From the NCBI GenBank assembly GCA_035578175.1, contig JAQMRL010000021.1:3611823-3675822 (forward strand): a stretch of 64,000 nt of DNA. Reading direction: 5' to 3'. The position numbers were made by a program, and so were the translations under genes. This stretch comes from Catonia carolina (Eukaryota; Arthropoda; Insecta; Hemiptera; Achilidae). The notes beneath the pieces were generated by a model, which made no database searches, was not told the DNA's origin, and saw only the letters and a list, made by a program, of their open reading frames with translations. Below, piece by piece: positions 21,601 to 34,649 of this stretch. The first letter of the stretch is position 1, and every line of letters starts with the position of its first letter.

Positions 21601-22503
21601 ATTTATAAATTATACTCTCAATCTCTAGTCTTCTTTTTCTTCTGGTTTTCAAGGATTAGGCATCTTTGCTTGTTCCGAACCACTGAAATCTGCCCATCTC
21701 TTCTCAGGCATTTTTTTCTCGGGCGTCCTCGGTCTCTCTTTCCCTCAGGTTTATATCCTAGTGTCTGATTAGCTATCCTACCCTCACTTACTCTGCTCAC
21801 ATTTTCAAACCACTGCATTCTGTTCTGAGATAATTCTGTTCTGAGATACCTTGTTGTTTATAGAGAAGATGTTGAGTTTTTTCCTTATCTCGGTATTCCT
21901 GTAACAATCTTTTCGACTACACCCATACGTACGTGAAAGAAATTTCATTTCAGATGGTTGCAATCTACTCTCCTCTCGCTTTGATAGCACCCAAGTTTCA
22001 CTGCCATAGAGTAGAGTCGGCACTGCTAATGTTTTATAAAATCTCACCCTCGTGTTTTTGCTGGTGCTATTTTTTAAAGTGCGGTGGATAGTTTCGCATA
22101 TTTCCTGAAATCGGTGCATCTTTATCCTGCTGGTACGTAATGTTGCAACCCAGATACTGAAATTGGGGTATCTTTTCCAAAATATTATTATCAATAACAA
22201 TTTTGCTTCAGACTGTCTCCTTCCCCCTGAATGCCTTGAAGAAAGGCCTAAAGACCTTTGTCTTCTTTGTCGAAACTTTCAACTTATATTTGTAGCAAAA
22301 TTTGTTCAGCATGAAGAGTGCTCTCTGGAGGTCAACCTATTCTCCTGTAGCACTATCAGGTCGTCAGCAAATAATAAACAGTTTAGAATCATTTATTTTC
22401 TCCTATGAGAATACCAGTGTGTATTTGACACTTCCATCTTTTGACCACGTCATCCAAATAAATATTAAACAAAGTGGGTGACAGACCACCTTGTTTTAAC
22501 CTC
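21601..22503 (-). pseudogene. RTE-like LINE, RT C-terminal half, decayed
   Basis: From right to left on the minus strand: GLKQGGLSPTLFNIYLDDVV (22440-22500), a broken catalytic region, then in frame 21805-22200 IKMHRFQEICETIHRTLKNS, RFYKTLAVPTLLYGSETWVL and EMKFLSRTYGCSRKD, then frame 21618-21818 with GKRDRGRPRKKCLR. At least three frame breaks or stops separate these blocks. The closing RGRPRK and PTLLYGSETW motifs are usual at the end of RTE-like RTs. It differs in sequence from the LINE at 846-1815. Confidence 0.7.
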
Positions 22504-22562
22504 TTGTCTTAATCCCCTATTAATAATTACTTACCTCAGAATTGAAGTTCTTCATTGCTATT

Positions 22563-22903
22563 AGGGCTAAAATAAATAGTTCTGTTTCTTATCACATGGT
22601 CATCCAATTAAATGACTGAATCATTTAAGAACTGAAGAGGCAGAGGTGTAAAAGACACTAATCAGAGTTATCTCCTCTGAAAGTAATGAATTTCATTATA
22701 CAGGCAGACCCTGTGGTTAATGAAGTGAAAGTGTCATTTGCAAAGTTTAAAATATGTGCTTTTCAGAGGGCCTGGCATGCTGATAAGCGTACTTTTCCAC
22801 TCAGTGAGGAAGGAAATGGTAAACCATCTCACACCTCGTTTTACTAAGTAAAACCTCTACAGGTTCAAATCAGCTTTTTGGTAGATGACCTAAACAACAA
22901 CAA
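22563..22903 (+). mobile_element. SINE-A, 5'-truncated copy
   Basis: Ends in CAACAACAAC. Target duplication ATTGCTATT lies at 22554-22562 and 22904-22912. About 55 bp of the 5' end are missing. This copy gives the best view of orientation and tail. Confidence 0.85.
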
Positions 22904-23154
22904 CATTGCTATTGTTTTGTTAATTTTGAATATGTCACGGAATTAAAATTATTCTCATTTTTCATTGACTGGTTATTGTTAAACGCCTTATACATTGCGT
23001 TAATGTATTCTCTGTCCGCAGTGATCCAAGCGCCCAAAAGGGAAAAATTCCTGAATCTTTGCCACACTATGAAAGTGTGAGTTACACTACCAAAACTTTT
23101 TTTACAGTAGACGGATGTCAGAGGGATGTCTTAGAGGGTGCATGAGTATACAGG

Positions 23155-24834
23155 TTAAGGGGAGATGGCACGATGGACTCAAAATTTCGATTTTTCGGTT
23201 TTTAAGTTTTTCATTAGTCTAGGCCTAGATGTACCAGAAAAGCATTAAATTACAGCAAAAAAAATTTTTACGAAAAAATTACGTTTTTATTATTATGTTA
23301 CCAGGAATGAATATTTTTCAGAATTTTATACTACTCGGTTTGGTGCAAAGAGAATTTTAGTTTTTAAAATATCTGCATCACTGTTTCTTTTGTATTCTCA
23401 GCTGTTGGTTCAGCTTTCTAAACAACTGTGGATGTGAAATATTGACTTTTTGTGTAAATTTTGTTTTTGATTTGTGCTTTCATGTTTCTTGCGGTTTCCT
23501 GTGAATTTTAATTTTCTAACACTAGGTACAATTTTCTCAGATACAAAAAAACTTACCAGGCTGAAATTTTTACCAGTTAATTATCTTGTAAATTTACAAA
23601 TACCGACATTTTATTACTTCCTCAGGTGCTTCAAAAATTAGTAGACTAATACTCAGAAAACGTAGAAACCAATTTCTAAAAATTTTATGTTATTCGTCAT
23701 TTTTACTTTCTCTTGCCTATATGAATATATAGGAAGGAAAGTATTGTTTTCATATCGATTTTTAGAAATCGAGTTTTCACCGGATCTATACGTTTTCAGA
23801 CCCCCTGAACCCAAAAAACATGTTTTTAGCGATTGGTCTGTGTGTGTGTCTGTGTGTGTGTGTGTGTATGTGTATACAAAATATCTCAAGAACGGAACAT
23901 TGTACGAACTTGAAACTTGAAACTTAAGTTACATAGGTACCCTTACCGGACCCGACACGAACATTTTCATCCAAATCGGTCAACCGGAAGTAGTAGTTTA
24001 TTCGTATAACTTTTCACTTTTTTGCGATTTTCTCAAAAACAGGTCCTACCATTTTTTTAAAAATCGCCTTATTTACTAAATTTTTTTGCTCTACAAGATA
24101 GGGTAGGCGCCATGTTTGCTGAAATTCTTGGTCAGGCTGTTTTCACGTAACAACATTTTTTTTAAGATTGCGGCTTTAATATGCATTTTAGCGCAAAATG
24201 TTATATAATAAAAGTTGTAGAAAATGTAAAATTCTACAACTTTTATTTGAAACATTTTTTTGTAAAACGCTTAGTTTAGCGGTAATTAGCAATTTTCTGT
24301 TTTTTTTCTCACGAAAACGTGTGAAAAGTCGATTTTTTTAAGATTTCGGCCATAGTATGCATTTTACGACAAAAGTGTATATAATCAAATTTATAGAAAA
24401 TTAAAAGTTCTATAACTTTTATTTCTAGCATTTTTCTCTACAGATCCTAGTTTAGTGTGAAAGAGTGATTTTCTGTATTTTTAAGCCAAACTGATGTCTA
24501 TTTTCATTTTGCGTCTTTCATTCATGATTAAAATAAGGTTATAATTTTGAGGTTAGTTCTTTGTTTTATTCTAATGTTTTATTACTAATGTTAGGTTTAT
24601 TGTTAATTATTTGCATTGGCAAGAGAAAGTTGTGTGAGTGTTTCACACCAGATTTTTTTAAAAAAAATGGTATGGTCCAAAGATTAAATTGAAAACTGTA
24701 AGTAGCTCGAGAAGAAACCCGACACCTATAGTGTGTAAAGTTTAATTTCCTTATCTTTTATCAATTCTATGAAAAATGTACCCAAAAGAAGCAAATTTAA
24801 CATTGGTGGGATACAAAGTACCATCTTCCCTTAA
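23155..24834. mobile_element. TTAA-bounded non-autonomous DNA element, split by HLE copy 9
   Basis: TTAAGGGGAGATGGCAC at 23155 and, as complement, TTAAGGGAAGATGGTAC ending at 24834 form short inverted ends with TTAA at each outer edge. A TTAA target is known for piggyBac and Kolobok groups; I cannot choose between them. Without the HLE it is about 730 bp and has no transposase frame. Confidence 0.5.
23703..24652 (+). mobile_element. HLE copy 9, full length
   Basis: Both ends intact, short GT tract (23839-23872). Inserted within the TTAA-bounded element. Confidence 0.86.
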
Positions 24835-24902
24835 GACAAGGAATCAAGGAGGAAATTACAAAACTTCAACATAACATTGGATGTAAAAATTTCATAAAAA
24901 AA

Positions 24903-25817
24903 TCTGGTGTAAAAAACTCACACAACTTTCTCTTGACAATGCAAATAATGACCAATATAACCTAACATTAGTAATACAACATTAGAAATAAACAAAAAAC
25001 TAACCTCTTAAACATAACCTTATTTTAATCATGAGTGAAAGACGCAAAATGAAAATCAACCTCAGTTTGGCTTTAAAATACGGCAAATCATTCCTTCACG
25101 CTAAACTAGACTCTGCAGAGAAAAATGCTATAAACAAAAGTCGTAGATGTTTTAATTTCCTATAAATTTTATTATATACATTTTTGTCGTAAAATGCATA
25201 CTAATGCTGAATTGTTAAAAAAATCGATTTTTCACACGTTTTCGTGAGAAAAAACAGAAAACCGCTAATTACCGCTAAACGTTATAAAAAAATGTTAGAT
25301 ATAAAAGTTGTAGGATTTTAAGTTCTCTACAACTTTTATTTTGTATACATTTTTGCGCTAAAATGCATATTAAAGCCGTGAACTTAAAAAAATCAATTTT
25401 TTTACGTGAAAACAGCATAACCAAAAATTTCAGCAAACAAGGCGCCTACCCTGTCTTGTAGAGTATAAAAAATTGAGTAAACCAGGCGATTTAAAAAAAT
25501 CGTAGGACCAGTTTTTGACAAAATCGCAAAAAAGTGAAAATTACTCGAATAAGCTACTATCTTCCGGTTGACCGATTTTGATGAAAATGTTCGTGTCGGG
25601 TCCAGTAGTGGTATGTAACTTAAGTTTCAAGTTCGTACGATGTTCCGTTCTTGAGATATGTTTCACACACACACACACTTAGACGAATCGCTAAAAACAT
25701 GTGCTTTGGGTTCAAGGGGTCTGAAAACGTGTAGATCTGGTGAAAACTCGATTTCGAAAAATCGACATGAAAACAAAACCTTCCTTCCTATATATTTATA
25801 TAGGCAAGAGAAAGTAA
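24903..25817 (-). mobile_element. HLE copy 10, full length, older
   Basis: Both ends present. The CA tract is only about 7 units (25664-25678) and substitutions are scattered, so an older insertion. Confidence 0.82.
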
Positions 25818-26089
25818 AAAAGAGAAATGTATTTATAGTACATAACTTTACGTATAGGATTTAAATAACTTGGTTAATTTATTTTATTTATAGTTTGAAT
25901 GTCAAATCAATTTGAAAAATAAACCTTCTAGTGACGCATAATTAGAACTGAATAAACTACAGTTTTATTTAAAAGAATTAATTTTGTTAAGTTGTTCTTT
26001 TTACGACAGTTGTTTTTCTTCCTTTCAGATTTCTCATGTAGAAAATTGAATTTAAACAAAAAGAAAACAGTTGTCGAAAGTTTTATTAT

Positions 26090-26360
26090 CTAAAATGTTT
26101 GACCGTTGAAGAATAAAAGCAGATAAAAAAAGGAAAGAGAAAGAGAAAGACGAATTTATAAAATGAAATAGGGAGTTAAAAGGCGAGTGCGATAGAAAGA
26201 TTGTTAAAATGAGAGAGGAAGTTTCACTGTTTGGGTATCAAAAAGACAGTTCAGATAAATTCGGTCGTATTGTTGGAGTAAATCTACGTCCAGTAAAGTT
26301 GGTTACTGTTAATACAGAAGTACAACCAAGAGAAAGAAACGATTTGATGGTAAATAAAAG
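26090..26360 (+). pseudogene. Decayed coding piece of unknown origin
   Basis: From 26096 one plus frame reads with two TGA stops: basic and Glu-rich (KADKKRKEKEKDEFIK), then an open part from 26210 with MREEVSLFGYQKDSSDKFGR, VGVNLRPVKLVTVNTEVQ and RERNDLMVNK, ending where HLE copy 11 begins. About 60 bp upstream is a good splice-acceptor-like sequence, TTTTTCTTCCTTTCAG (26013-26028). Codon usage and composition do not look like a transposon protein, and I cannot name it. It could be a pseudo-exon of a host gene cut up by HLE insertions. A matching basic frame exists at 29822-29997. Confidence 0.35.
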
Positions 26361-27295
26361 TTTGGTGTAAATCACCCACACGACTTTCTCTTAGCAATAA
26401 AAAAACGAACAACATAACCTAAAATTAGTAATAAAACATTAGAAATAAACAAAAAGCTAACCTCAAAAATCATAACCTTATTTTAATCATGAGTGAAAGA
26501 CGCAAAATAAAAATCAACCTCTGTTTGGCTTAAAAATACGGAAAATCACTCTTTCACGCTAAACTAGACTCTGTAGAGAAAAATGCTCTAAATAAAAGTT
26601 GTAGATCTTCTAATTTCCTATAAATTTTATTCTATACACTTTGTCGTATAATGCATACTAAGGCCGAAATCTTTAAAAAATCGATTTTTTTACACGTTTT
26701 TGTGAGAAAAAAACAGAAAATCGCTAATTACCGCTAACTAAGCTTTGTACAAAAAAATGGTTGAAATCAACGTTGTAGGATTTTAAATTCTCTACATTTT
26801 TTATTACATAAAGTTTTGCGGTAAAATGCATATTAAACCCGTAATCTTAAAACCAATATTTTACGTGAAAACAGCCTCACCCAGAATTTCAGCAAACATG
26901 GCACATGCCCTATCTTGTAGTGCATAAAAAATTGAGTAAACCAGGCGATTTTTAAAAAAATCGTAGACTACTTTTTGAGAAAATTGCAAAAAAGTGAAAA
27001 ATTAGACGAATAAACTACCACTTCCGATTGACCGATTTTAATGAAAATGTTCGTGTCGGGTCCGGTAGTGGTATGTAACTTAAGTTTCACGTTTCAAGTT
27101 CGTACAATGTTCTGTTCTTGAGATATTCTGTTCACACACACACACGCACGCACGCACACAGACCAATCGCTAAAAACAGGTTTTTGGGTTTAGGGGGTCT
27201 GAAAACGTGTAGATCGTGTAAAACCTCGATTTAGAAAAATTGACATGAAAACAATACTTTCCTTCCTATATATTCATATAGACAAGAGAAAGTAA
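26361..27295 (-). mobile_element. HLE copy 11, full length, first of a tandem cluster
   Basis: 3' end (TTTGGTGTAAATCACC variant) at 26361, 5' end at 27295. CA tract with CACG units at 27134-27160. Confidence 0.82.
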
Positions 27296-28101
27296 AAATG
27301 AACAATATAACCTAATATTAGTAATAAAACACTAAAAACAAACAAAAACTAACCTCAAAAATCATAACCTTATTTTAATCATGAATGAATGTTGCAAAAT
27401 AAAAACAAACCTTTGTTTGGCATAATATTACGAAAAACGACTCTTTGATGTTAAATTGAGAACACTGCTGAGAACAATGCTTCAAATAAAAGTTATACAT
27501 CATTTAATTTCCTTTAAATTTGATTATATAGGCTTACTTTTGTCGAAAAATTCATACTAAGGCCAAATCTTAAAAAATTCATTTATTTTACAGATTATGA
27601 AACAAAAACAGAAAATCACTAATTACCGCTAATTTAAGCATTGTACAAACAATGTTTAAAATAACAGTTTTAGATTTTAAAATTGTTTACAACTTTTATT
27701 ACATAATACACTTTTTCGCTAAAATGCATAATTATTAAGGCCGCAATCTGAAAAAAAAATTCTACGAGGAAACAGCCATTCCCAAGAATTAGCAGACATG
27801 GCGCCTATACTATCTTGTAGAGCATAAAAAGTGTAGTAAATGAGGCGATTTTAAAAAACAATCGCAGAAAAGTGAAAAATGACAACATGACAAACTACTA
27901 CTTCCGGTTGACTGATTTTGATGAAAATGTTCGTGTCGTGTTCTTTAGTGGTTTCTACCTTAAGTTTCAAGTTACAGTTTCGTACGATGTTCCGTTCTTA
28001 AGATATTCTGTTAACACACACACACACAAAATAATTTTTCAAAAATTGACATGAAAACAATACTTCCCGTCCCACATATTCACATAGGCAAGAGAAAGTA
28101 A
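27296..28101 (-). mobile_element. HLE copy 12, diverged, 3' terminus missing
   Basis: Begins directly at the 5' end of copy 11, lacking its own 3' hairpin, and ends at 28101 with an intact 5' end. It is the most diverged copy, yet ACTTCCGGTTGACTGATTTT (27898-27917) and the following block are almost unchanged. Confidence 0.8.
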
Positions 28102-28143
28102 TAAATAAAACCAAAAGCTAAACGTGATTATGGTAAATAAAAA

Positions 28144-28200
28144 ATCTGGTGTAAATCACTCGCATGACTATCTCTTGAAATTGTAAATAAAATTATAATG
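28144..28200 (-). mobile_element. HLE 3'-end stub
   Basis: Only the terminal hairpin region (TCTGGTGTAAATCACTCGCA) and the first inverted repeat remain. Confidence 0.7.
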
Positions 28201-28454
28201 TATCATCAATGCACGTGAGGTATATAAATACCCCCTCTACAGCCTGCAACCCGCAATACTGTGTTGTATTGCATGTTGCATTTACAGTTTCTATAGGCGC
28301 TAACATATTGTGGTGCGTCTAACAGTTAAGACCTCTTTATTTCTCTCATATCCAAATAGTTCGTTATCCAAATTGGGCTGACCACCTTAATTTTTGATAT
28401 TGAAGGTTTTACCCTATTGTATAGTTTGAAAATAAAGGATTAAATTTTAAAAAA
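28201..28454. other. Spacer with possible pogo-like remnant
   Basis: AGACCTCTTTATTTCTCTCA and TTCGTTATCCAAATTGGGC (28331-28374) recall the sub-terminal sequence of pogo/Tigger ends, but no paired terminus is seen. Confidence 0.3.
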
Positions 28455-28850
28455 TCTGGTGTGAATCACACGACTTTCTCTCATATTGTAAATAATAAAA
28501 CATAATATTATAACCTATATTTAATCATGAGTAAACTATTTAAAATGAAAATCATAACTAAATTTTTATCATGAGTGAATATCGCAAAATGAAAATCAAC
28601 CTCTATAAACTTAAAAATATTGAAATTTTTTTTGAGATGATTATTATTTCATCTTATAATTACTTACTAATTCATGAAATATTTTATTCACACATTGACT
28701 TACACACAGACCAATCGCTAAAAACATGTTTTTTTGCTTTGCGTTCATGGTGCCTGGATACGTGTTTATCCAATGAAACTTGATTACGTAAATCAGCATA
28801 AAAACAATATTTTTCTTCCTTTTATATGCATATAAGGCGAGAGAAAGTAA
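28455..28850 (-). mobile_element. HLE copy 14, internally deleted (396 bp)
   Basis: Both termini are present (TCTGGTGTGAATCACAC and GAGAGAAAGTAA) but more than half of the inside, including most of the CA tract, is gone. Confidence 0.78.
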
Positions 28851-28855
28851 AAAAA

Positions 28856-29827
28856 TCCGGTGTGAAACACTCACACAACTTTCTCTTGCCAATGCAAATA
28901 ATTAATAATAAACCTAACATTAGTATTAAAACATTAGAAATGAACAAAAACTAACCTCAAAAACATAACCTTATTTTAATCATGAGTGAATGACGCAAAA
29001 TGACAATCGAACTCAGTTTGGCTTAAAAATACGGAAAATCACGCTTTCCCCGCTAAATTAGGCTCTGTAGAGAAAAATGCTCTAAACAAAAGTTGTAGAT
29101 CTTTTAATTTTCTATAAATTTAATTATATACACTTTTGTCGTAAAATGCATACTAAGACCGAAATGTTAAAAAAAATCGATTTTTCTCACGTTTTCGTGA
29201 GAAAAAAAACAGAAAATCGCAAATTACCGTTAAACTAAGCGTTATACAAAAAAATGTTTGAAACAGAAGTTGTAGGTTTTTAAATTCTCTACAACTTTTA
29301 TTATATAAGTTTTTGCGCTAAAATTTATATTAAAGCCGTAATCTTAAAAAACAACGTTTTTACGTGAAAACAGCCTCACCGAGAATTTCAGCAAACATGG
29401 CGCCTACCCTATCTTGTAGAGAATAAAAAATTGAGTAAAATAGGCGATTTTAAAAAAAATCGTAGGACCAGTTTTTGAGAAAATCGCAAAAAACTGAAAA
29501 ATTATACGAATAAACTACTACTTCCGGTTGACCGATTTTGATGAAAATGTTCGTGTCGCGTCCGGTAGTGGTATGTAACTTAAGTTTCAAGTTTCAAGTT
29601 CGTACGATGTTCCGTTCTTGAGATATTCTGTTCACACACGACACACACACAGACACACACACACACACAGACACACACAGACACACACACAGACCAATCG
29701 CTAAAAACATGTTTTTTGGGTTCAGGGGGTCTGAAAACGTATAGATCCGGTGAAAACTCGATTTCGAAAAATCGACATGAAAACAATACTTTCCTTCCTA
29801 TATATTCATATAGGCAAGAGAAAGTAA
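28856..29827 (-). mobile_element. HLE copy 15, full length, tandem with copy 14
   Basis: Starts five A residues after copy 14 ends, same orientation. CA tract 29633-29692. Close in sequence to copy 3 (shared variants such as GTTTGAAACAGAAGTTGTAG). Confidence 0.87.
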
Positions 29828-29997
29828 AAAGAAAAGCCGAGAAAAAAGTAAAAGAGAGTGTTATTAATCCAAAAATACAAAAAGAACAGAGAATTTTTAT
29901 GAATGGAAAAATCAATACAAAGACTAATTTACAATTTGGTAGTAATAAGATTCTAAAAATGTTATTTTCTCGTATTCTTTCAATAATGTATTCTTAG
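29828..29997 (+). pseudogene. Basic open frame after the HLE cluster
   Basis: Continues open from the HLE edge: KRKAEKKVKESVINPKIQKE, QRIFMNGKINTKTNLQFGSN, then a stop at 29995. Its lysine-rich composition resembles the decayed piece at 26090-26360, and a short in-between bit at 28105-28134 (KPKAKRDYGK) does as well. These could be parts of one host sequence separated by HLE insertions. Evidence is only compositional. Confidence 0.25.
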
Positions 29998-30305
29998 TTT
30001 TTGTTTACTTTTACTTGGCTTTTGAAATAATGTATCAGGAACGTCCGGTCATGTATTCACTCGAATATAAGCTACATTAATCATATAGCTCTCACATTTT
30101 CTATTTTTTCTTTGAAAAAAGAATATACAATAAATAAATACAAAAATAAATATAGTAAAACTCCTATTATCCGAAACCCAATAAACCGGAATCTGCCTTA
30201 ACTGAAAAAGATCCGTAAAACTTGATTTTTAATATGGTGATTACTCAATTTCAATATTGTGTGTACGCACATTATATCATTTAAATAAGTCGCGTTGTTA
30301 AAGTA
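29998..30305. other. Spacer with a Tigger-like left end
   Basis: TAGTAAAACTCCTATTATCC at 30145 resembles a pogo/Tigger terminus (CAGTAAAACCTC...TATCC). No partner end nearby. The rest is unassigned. Confidence 0.35.
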
Positions 30306-31622
30306 AGGGGTGTTTCAAAAAGGACGCACTTCAAAGTTTGAGAACGCTAATTTATTACGTTAAGTAATTACGAATTATACGGTATGAAATTATTACCTTT
30401 ATAACATTCAGATTACATTTAAAACTTCACAATAAATGTTCAAAATTACTTCCTCCGCTTGTAATCCAAGTTCGGACACTTTTCATAACATTTTCAGCCA
30501 CTTTTCGTAGTGTTTGCTCATTAATGTTTGTAATCTCACTTTCAATATTAGCCTTCAATTCTTCAATTGTATGAGGATTGTTTTTAAAAACCTTACTCTT
30601 TAAATTGCCCCAAAGAAAAAATTCCGCAGGAGTAAGAACTGGGGATCTTGGTGGCCACAATCCTTTTGATATCACACGACGGCCAGAAAATTCTCGTAAC
30701 ATATTCAGCGTTTCAGTAGAAGTATGGCACGTTGCGTTATCCTGCTGAAACCAACAATCTCGATCGTGTAATTCTAACAACGCTATAAATTGTTCAATTA
30801 AGTTGCGGTACACCACACCATCTACAGATGTGTCAAAAAAAAGGCTCAACAATACGACGCCGGGAGATTGCACACCAAACACCAATTTTACGTGCGTGTA
30901 GTGGACGTTCATGAAATGTGTGAGAATTATGAGCGCTCCATATTCGGCAGTTTTGGCTGTTGATGTAACCATCCAAGTGGAACCATGCTTCATCACTGAA
31001 ATAAACACGATCCAATATTTCAACACCGTTGTCATTAACGAGAACGTATCCAACGACAATACTGTACACGTTTCCCATGGTCAACTTCTTTCAGTTCATG
31101 AACGACACCGATGCGGTAAGGATGCAGATTTAATTTTTTTGTAGTCCTTAAAGCGGAAGATAGTGATAATCCAGCCTGTGAAGATAACTTTCTAAGTGAT
31201 TTGCCGGGTGAGGTAGTCAAACGTTGTTTCACATCGTCTAAAACTTGTTCTGTTAACACTGATGGTTGACCTGTGCTTTTCTGATCCTGTACACTGCCAG
31301 TCTCACGAAATTTATTAATCAGACGCGATATTGTGGTGTTATTAGGTACTTCAGAATTGGGAAATTTTAACTGGAACTCGTCTTTCACTCGTTCGTAAGA
31401 TTTATATGCGCAATAACTTTCAATAATAAAAACACGTTCATCCTTTGAAAAAAAAACAATGTTTGAGCTTATACAGACACTACATACACAAATAAATACT
31501 GAGATAGCACTAGTCAACAATGAGTACGGTAGTGCCAACTGTTATTTGGGGGGAAAAAATATTCCCTATGCAGAAAATATTAACCCTTAAACTTCGAAGT
31601 TGGTCCTTTTTGAAACACCCGT
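30306..31622 (-). mobile_element. Mariner/IS630-type DNA transposon, full length, inactive
   Basis: Inverted ends AGGGGTGTTTCAAAAAGGAC (30306) and, as complement, ACGGGTGTTTCAAAAAGGAC (ending 31622), with TA at 30304-30305 and 31623-31624. Length 1317 bp, normal for an intact mariner-type element. It encodes one transposase on the minus strand, broken by frameshifts. Confidence 0.85.
30427..31538 (-). pseudogene. Mariner-type transposase, frameshifted
   Basis: N-terminal frame 31035-31538: helix-turn-helix region with FSKDERVFIIESYCAYKSYE, TTISRLINKFRETGSVQDQK, then SPGKSLRKLSSQAGLSLSSA. A frameshift near 31040 leads to VYFSDEAWFHLDG (first catalytic Asp) and GVWCAISRRRIVEPFF. A second at an A/T homopolymer near 30835 leads to WFQQDNATCHTS (second Asp) and the final block. 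The usual WPPRSPDLTPxDFFLWG signature reads WPPRSPVLTPAEFFLWG, so the aspartates there are Val and Glu. The length (about 345 residues in all) is normal. It would cut and paste by a DDE reaction in the nucleus if intact. Confidence 0.82.
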
Positions 31623-31885
31623 TACAAAACAGTCAAAACTACATTGCGGATAATAATTTACTTACCCTCGTACTGTAGGCTTACACTAAAAAATATTCAA
31701 TACCCAAAATACATCGAAATATTTAAGAAGAAGACATCAAATTACTGAAACGTTTACTATAAATAAGATTCGATGTGAGAACAGGAAGATAAAAGATAAA
31801 TGATGATGTTCGGGGAAGGAAGAAATGAGTTGAGTGAATTTCGATAGAATTGAGAGACGAAAGAGATTGAAAGAGATGATTCTAG

Positions 31886-32110
31886 TATAGTACGTTTGTT
31901 TTAGGAAGAAGCTTGTAAGGGGTGGGCGAGTAGGTAGAGTAGGGATAGTTTCAAAGGGGCAAGTGTTGTCTTCTTCTCACTTAATGATCATTCCCTCTCT
32001 TTCTTACTGTACACTACTGTTACAACTACGAGGTGCTTCCCCCACCACTAAAAAGAACAGCTTAGCGGCACACAGCGTTGGAGGGAAAGCTTCTAGCTAG
32101 AACAAATGAC
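31886..32110 (+). repeat. Dispersed repeat R1, second copy
   Basis: Matches 8686-8925 in the same orientation, about 90 percent by eye. Confidence 0.6.
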
Positions 32111-32206
32111 CTGTACGCGTCTTTCTTTAAAAAAAAACATCCATTTATCTTCCACCTTCTAACACGATTTCCAATATAATCTTTAACAAATTGTATGTAA
32201 ATAAAA

Positions 32207-33432
<1,226 letters not shown>

Positions 33433-33452
33433 AATATTTATTACTAATATTT

Positions 33453-34390
33453 TTACTTTCTCTTGCCTATATGAATAAATATAGGAAGAAAAGTATTGTC
33501 TTCATGTCAATTTTTCGAAATCGAGTTTTCACCGGATTTACACGTTTTCAGACCCCTGCACCCAAAAAACATGTTTTTAGCGATTGGTCTGTGTGTGTGA
33601 GTCTGTGTGTGTGTGTATACAAAAAATCTCAAGAACGGCACATCGTACGAACTTGAAGCATGAAACTTAAGTTACATACAATTACCGGATCTGACACGAA
33701 CATTTTCATCGAAATCGGTCAACCGGAAGTAGTAGTTTATTCGTGTAATTTTTCACATTTTTGCGATTTTCTTAAATACTGGTCCTAAGATTTTTTTTTA
33801 AATTCCCTGGTTTACTAAATTGTTTATGCTCTAAAAGATAGGGTAGGCGCCATGTTTGCTGAAATTCTTAGTGAAGGTGGTTTTACGTAAAAAAGTGTTT
33901 TTTTTAAGATTACGGCTTTAATATTAATTTTAAAGCAAAAATGTATATAATAAAAGTTGTAGAGAATTTAAAAACCTGCAACTTTAATTTCAAGCATTAT
34001 TTTGTATAACGCTTAGTTTAGCGGTAATTAGCAATTTTCTGTTTCTTACGAAAACGTGTGAGAAATCGATTTTTTAAGATTTCGGCCTTAGTATGCATTT
34101 TACGACAAAAGTGTATATAATAAAATTTTAAGGAAATTAAACGATCTACAACTTTTGTTTAAAGCATTTTTCTCTACAGAGCCTAATTTAGCGTGAAAGA
34201 ATGGTTTTCCTTATTTTTAAGCCAAACTGAGGTCGATTTTCATTTTGCGTCGTTCACTCATGATTAAAATTAGATTATGTTTTTTGAGGTTAGCTTTTTG
34301 TTTATTTCTAATGTTTTATTACTAATTTTAGGTTATATTTTTCATTTTTTTTATTGCTAAGAGAAAGTCGTGTGAATATTTCTCACCAGA
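33453..34390 (+). mobile_element. HLE copy 17, full length, inverted partner of copy 16
   Basis: Begins 20 bp after the 5' end of copy 16, so the two 5' ends face each other. GT tract short (33591-33616). 3' end TCTCACCAGA is slightly diverged. Confidence 0.86.
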
Positions 34391-34649
34391 GTTTTTTTCA
34401 TGATATTTAAAATAATTATAATATCCTAAATTTATTTTTGCACATTTTTAAGGACACAAAATTTTTATATTAAATTTTTTGTTCAGAAAGGAAAGAAGGG
34501 ACTTCAGGGATTAAACAATATAGTAAAAGTTATTTAAAATACTTTAAGCGTATTATTTTATGAACCGTGACACAAAGTAATTTGAGTTTACTGATGCATT
34601 TAATTTTTGTAAATTGCGTATTACGTAATTTATTTTTGGCGTAGATAAA
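34391..34649. other. AT-rich spacer
   Basis: Nothing recognised. Confidence 0.5.
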
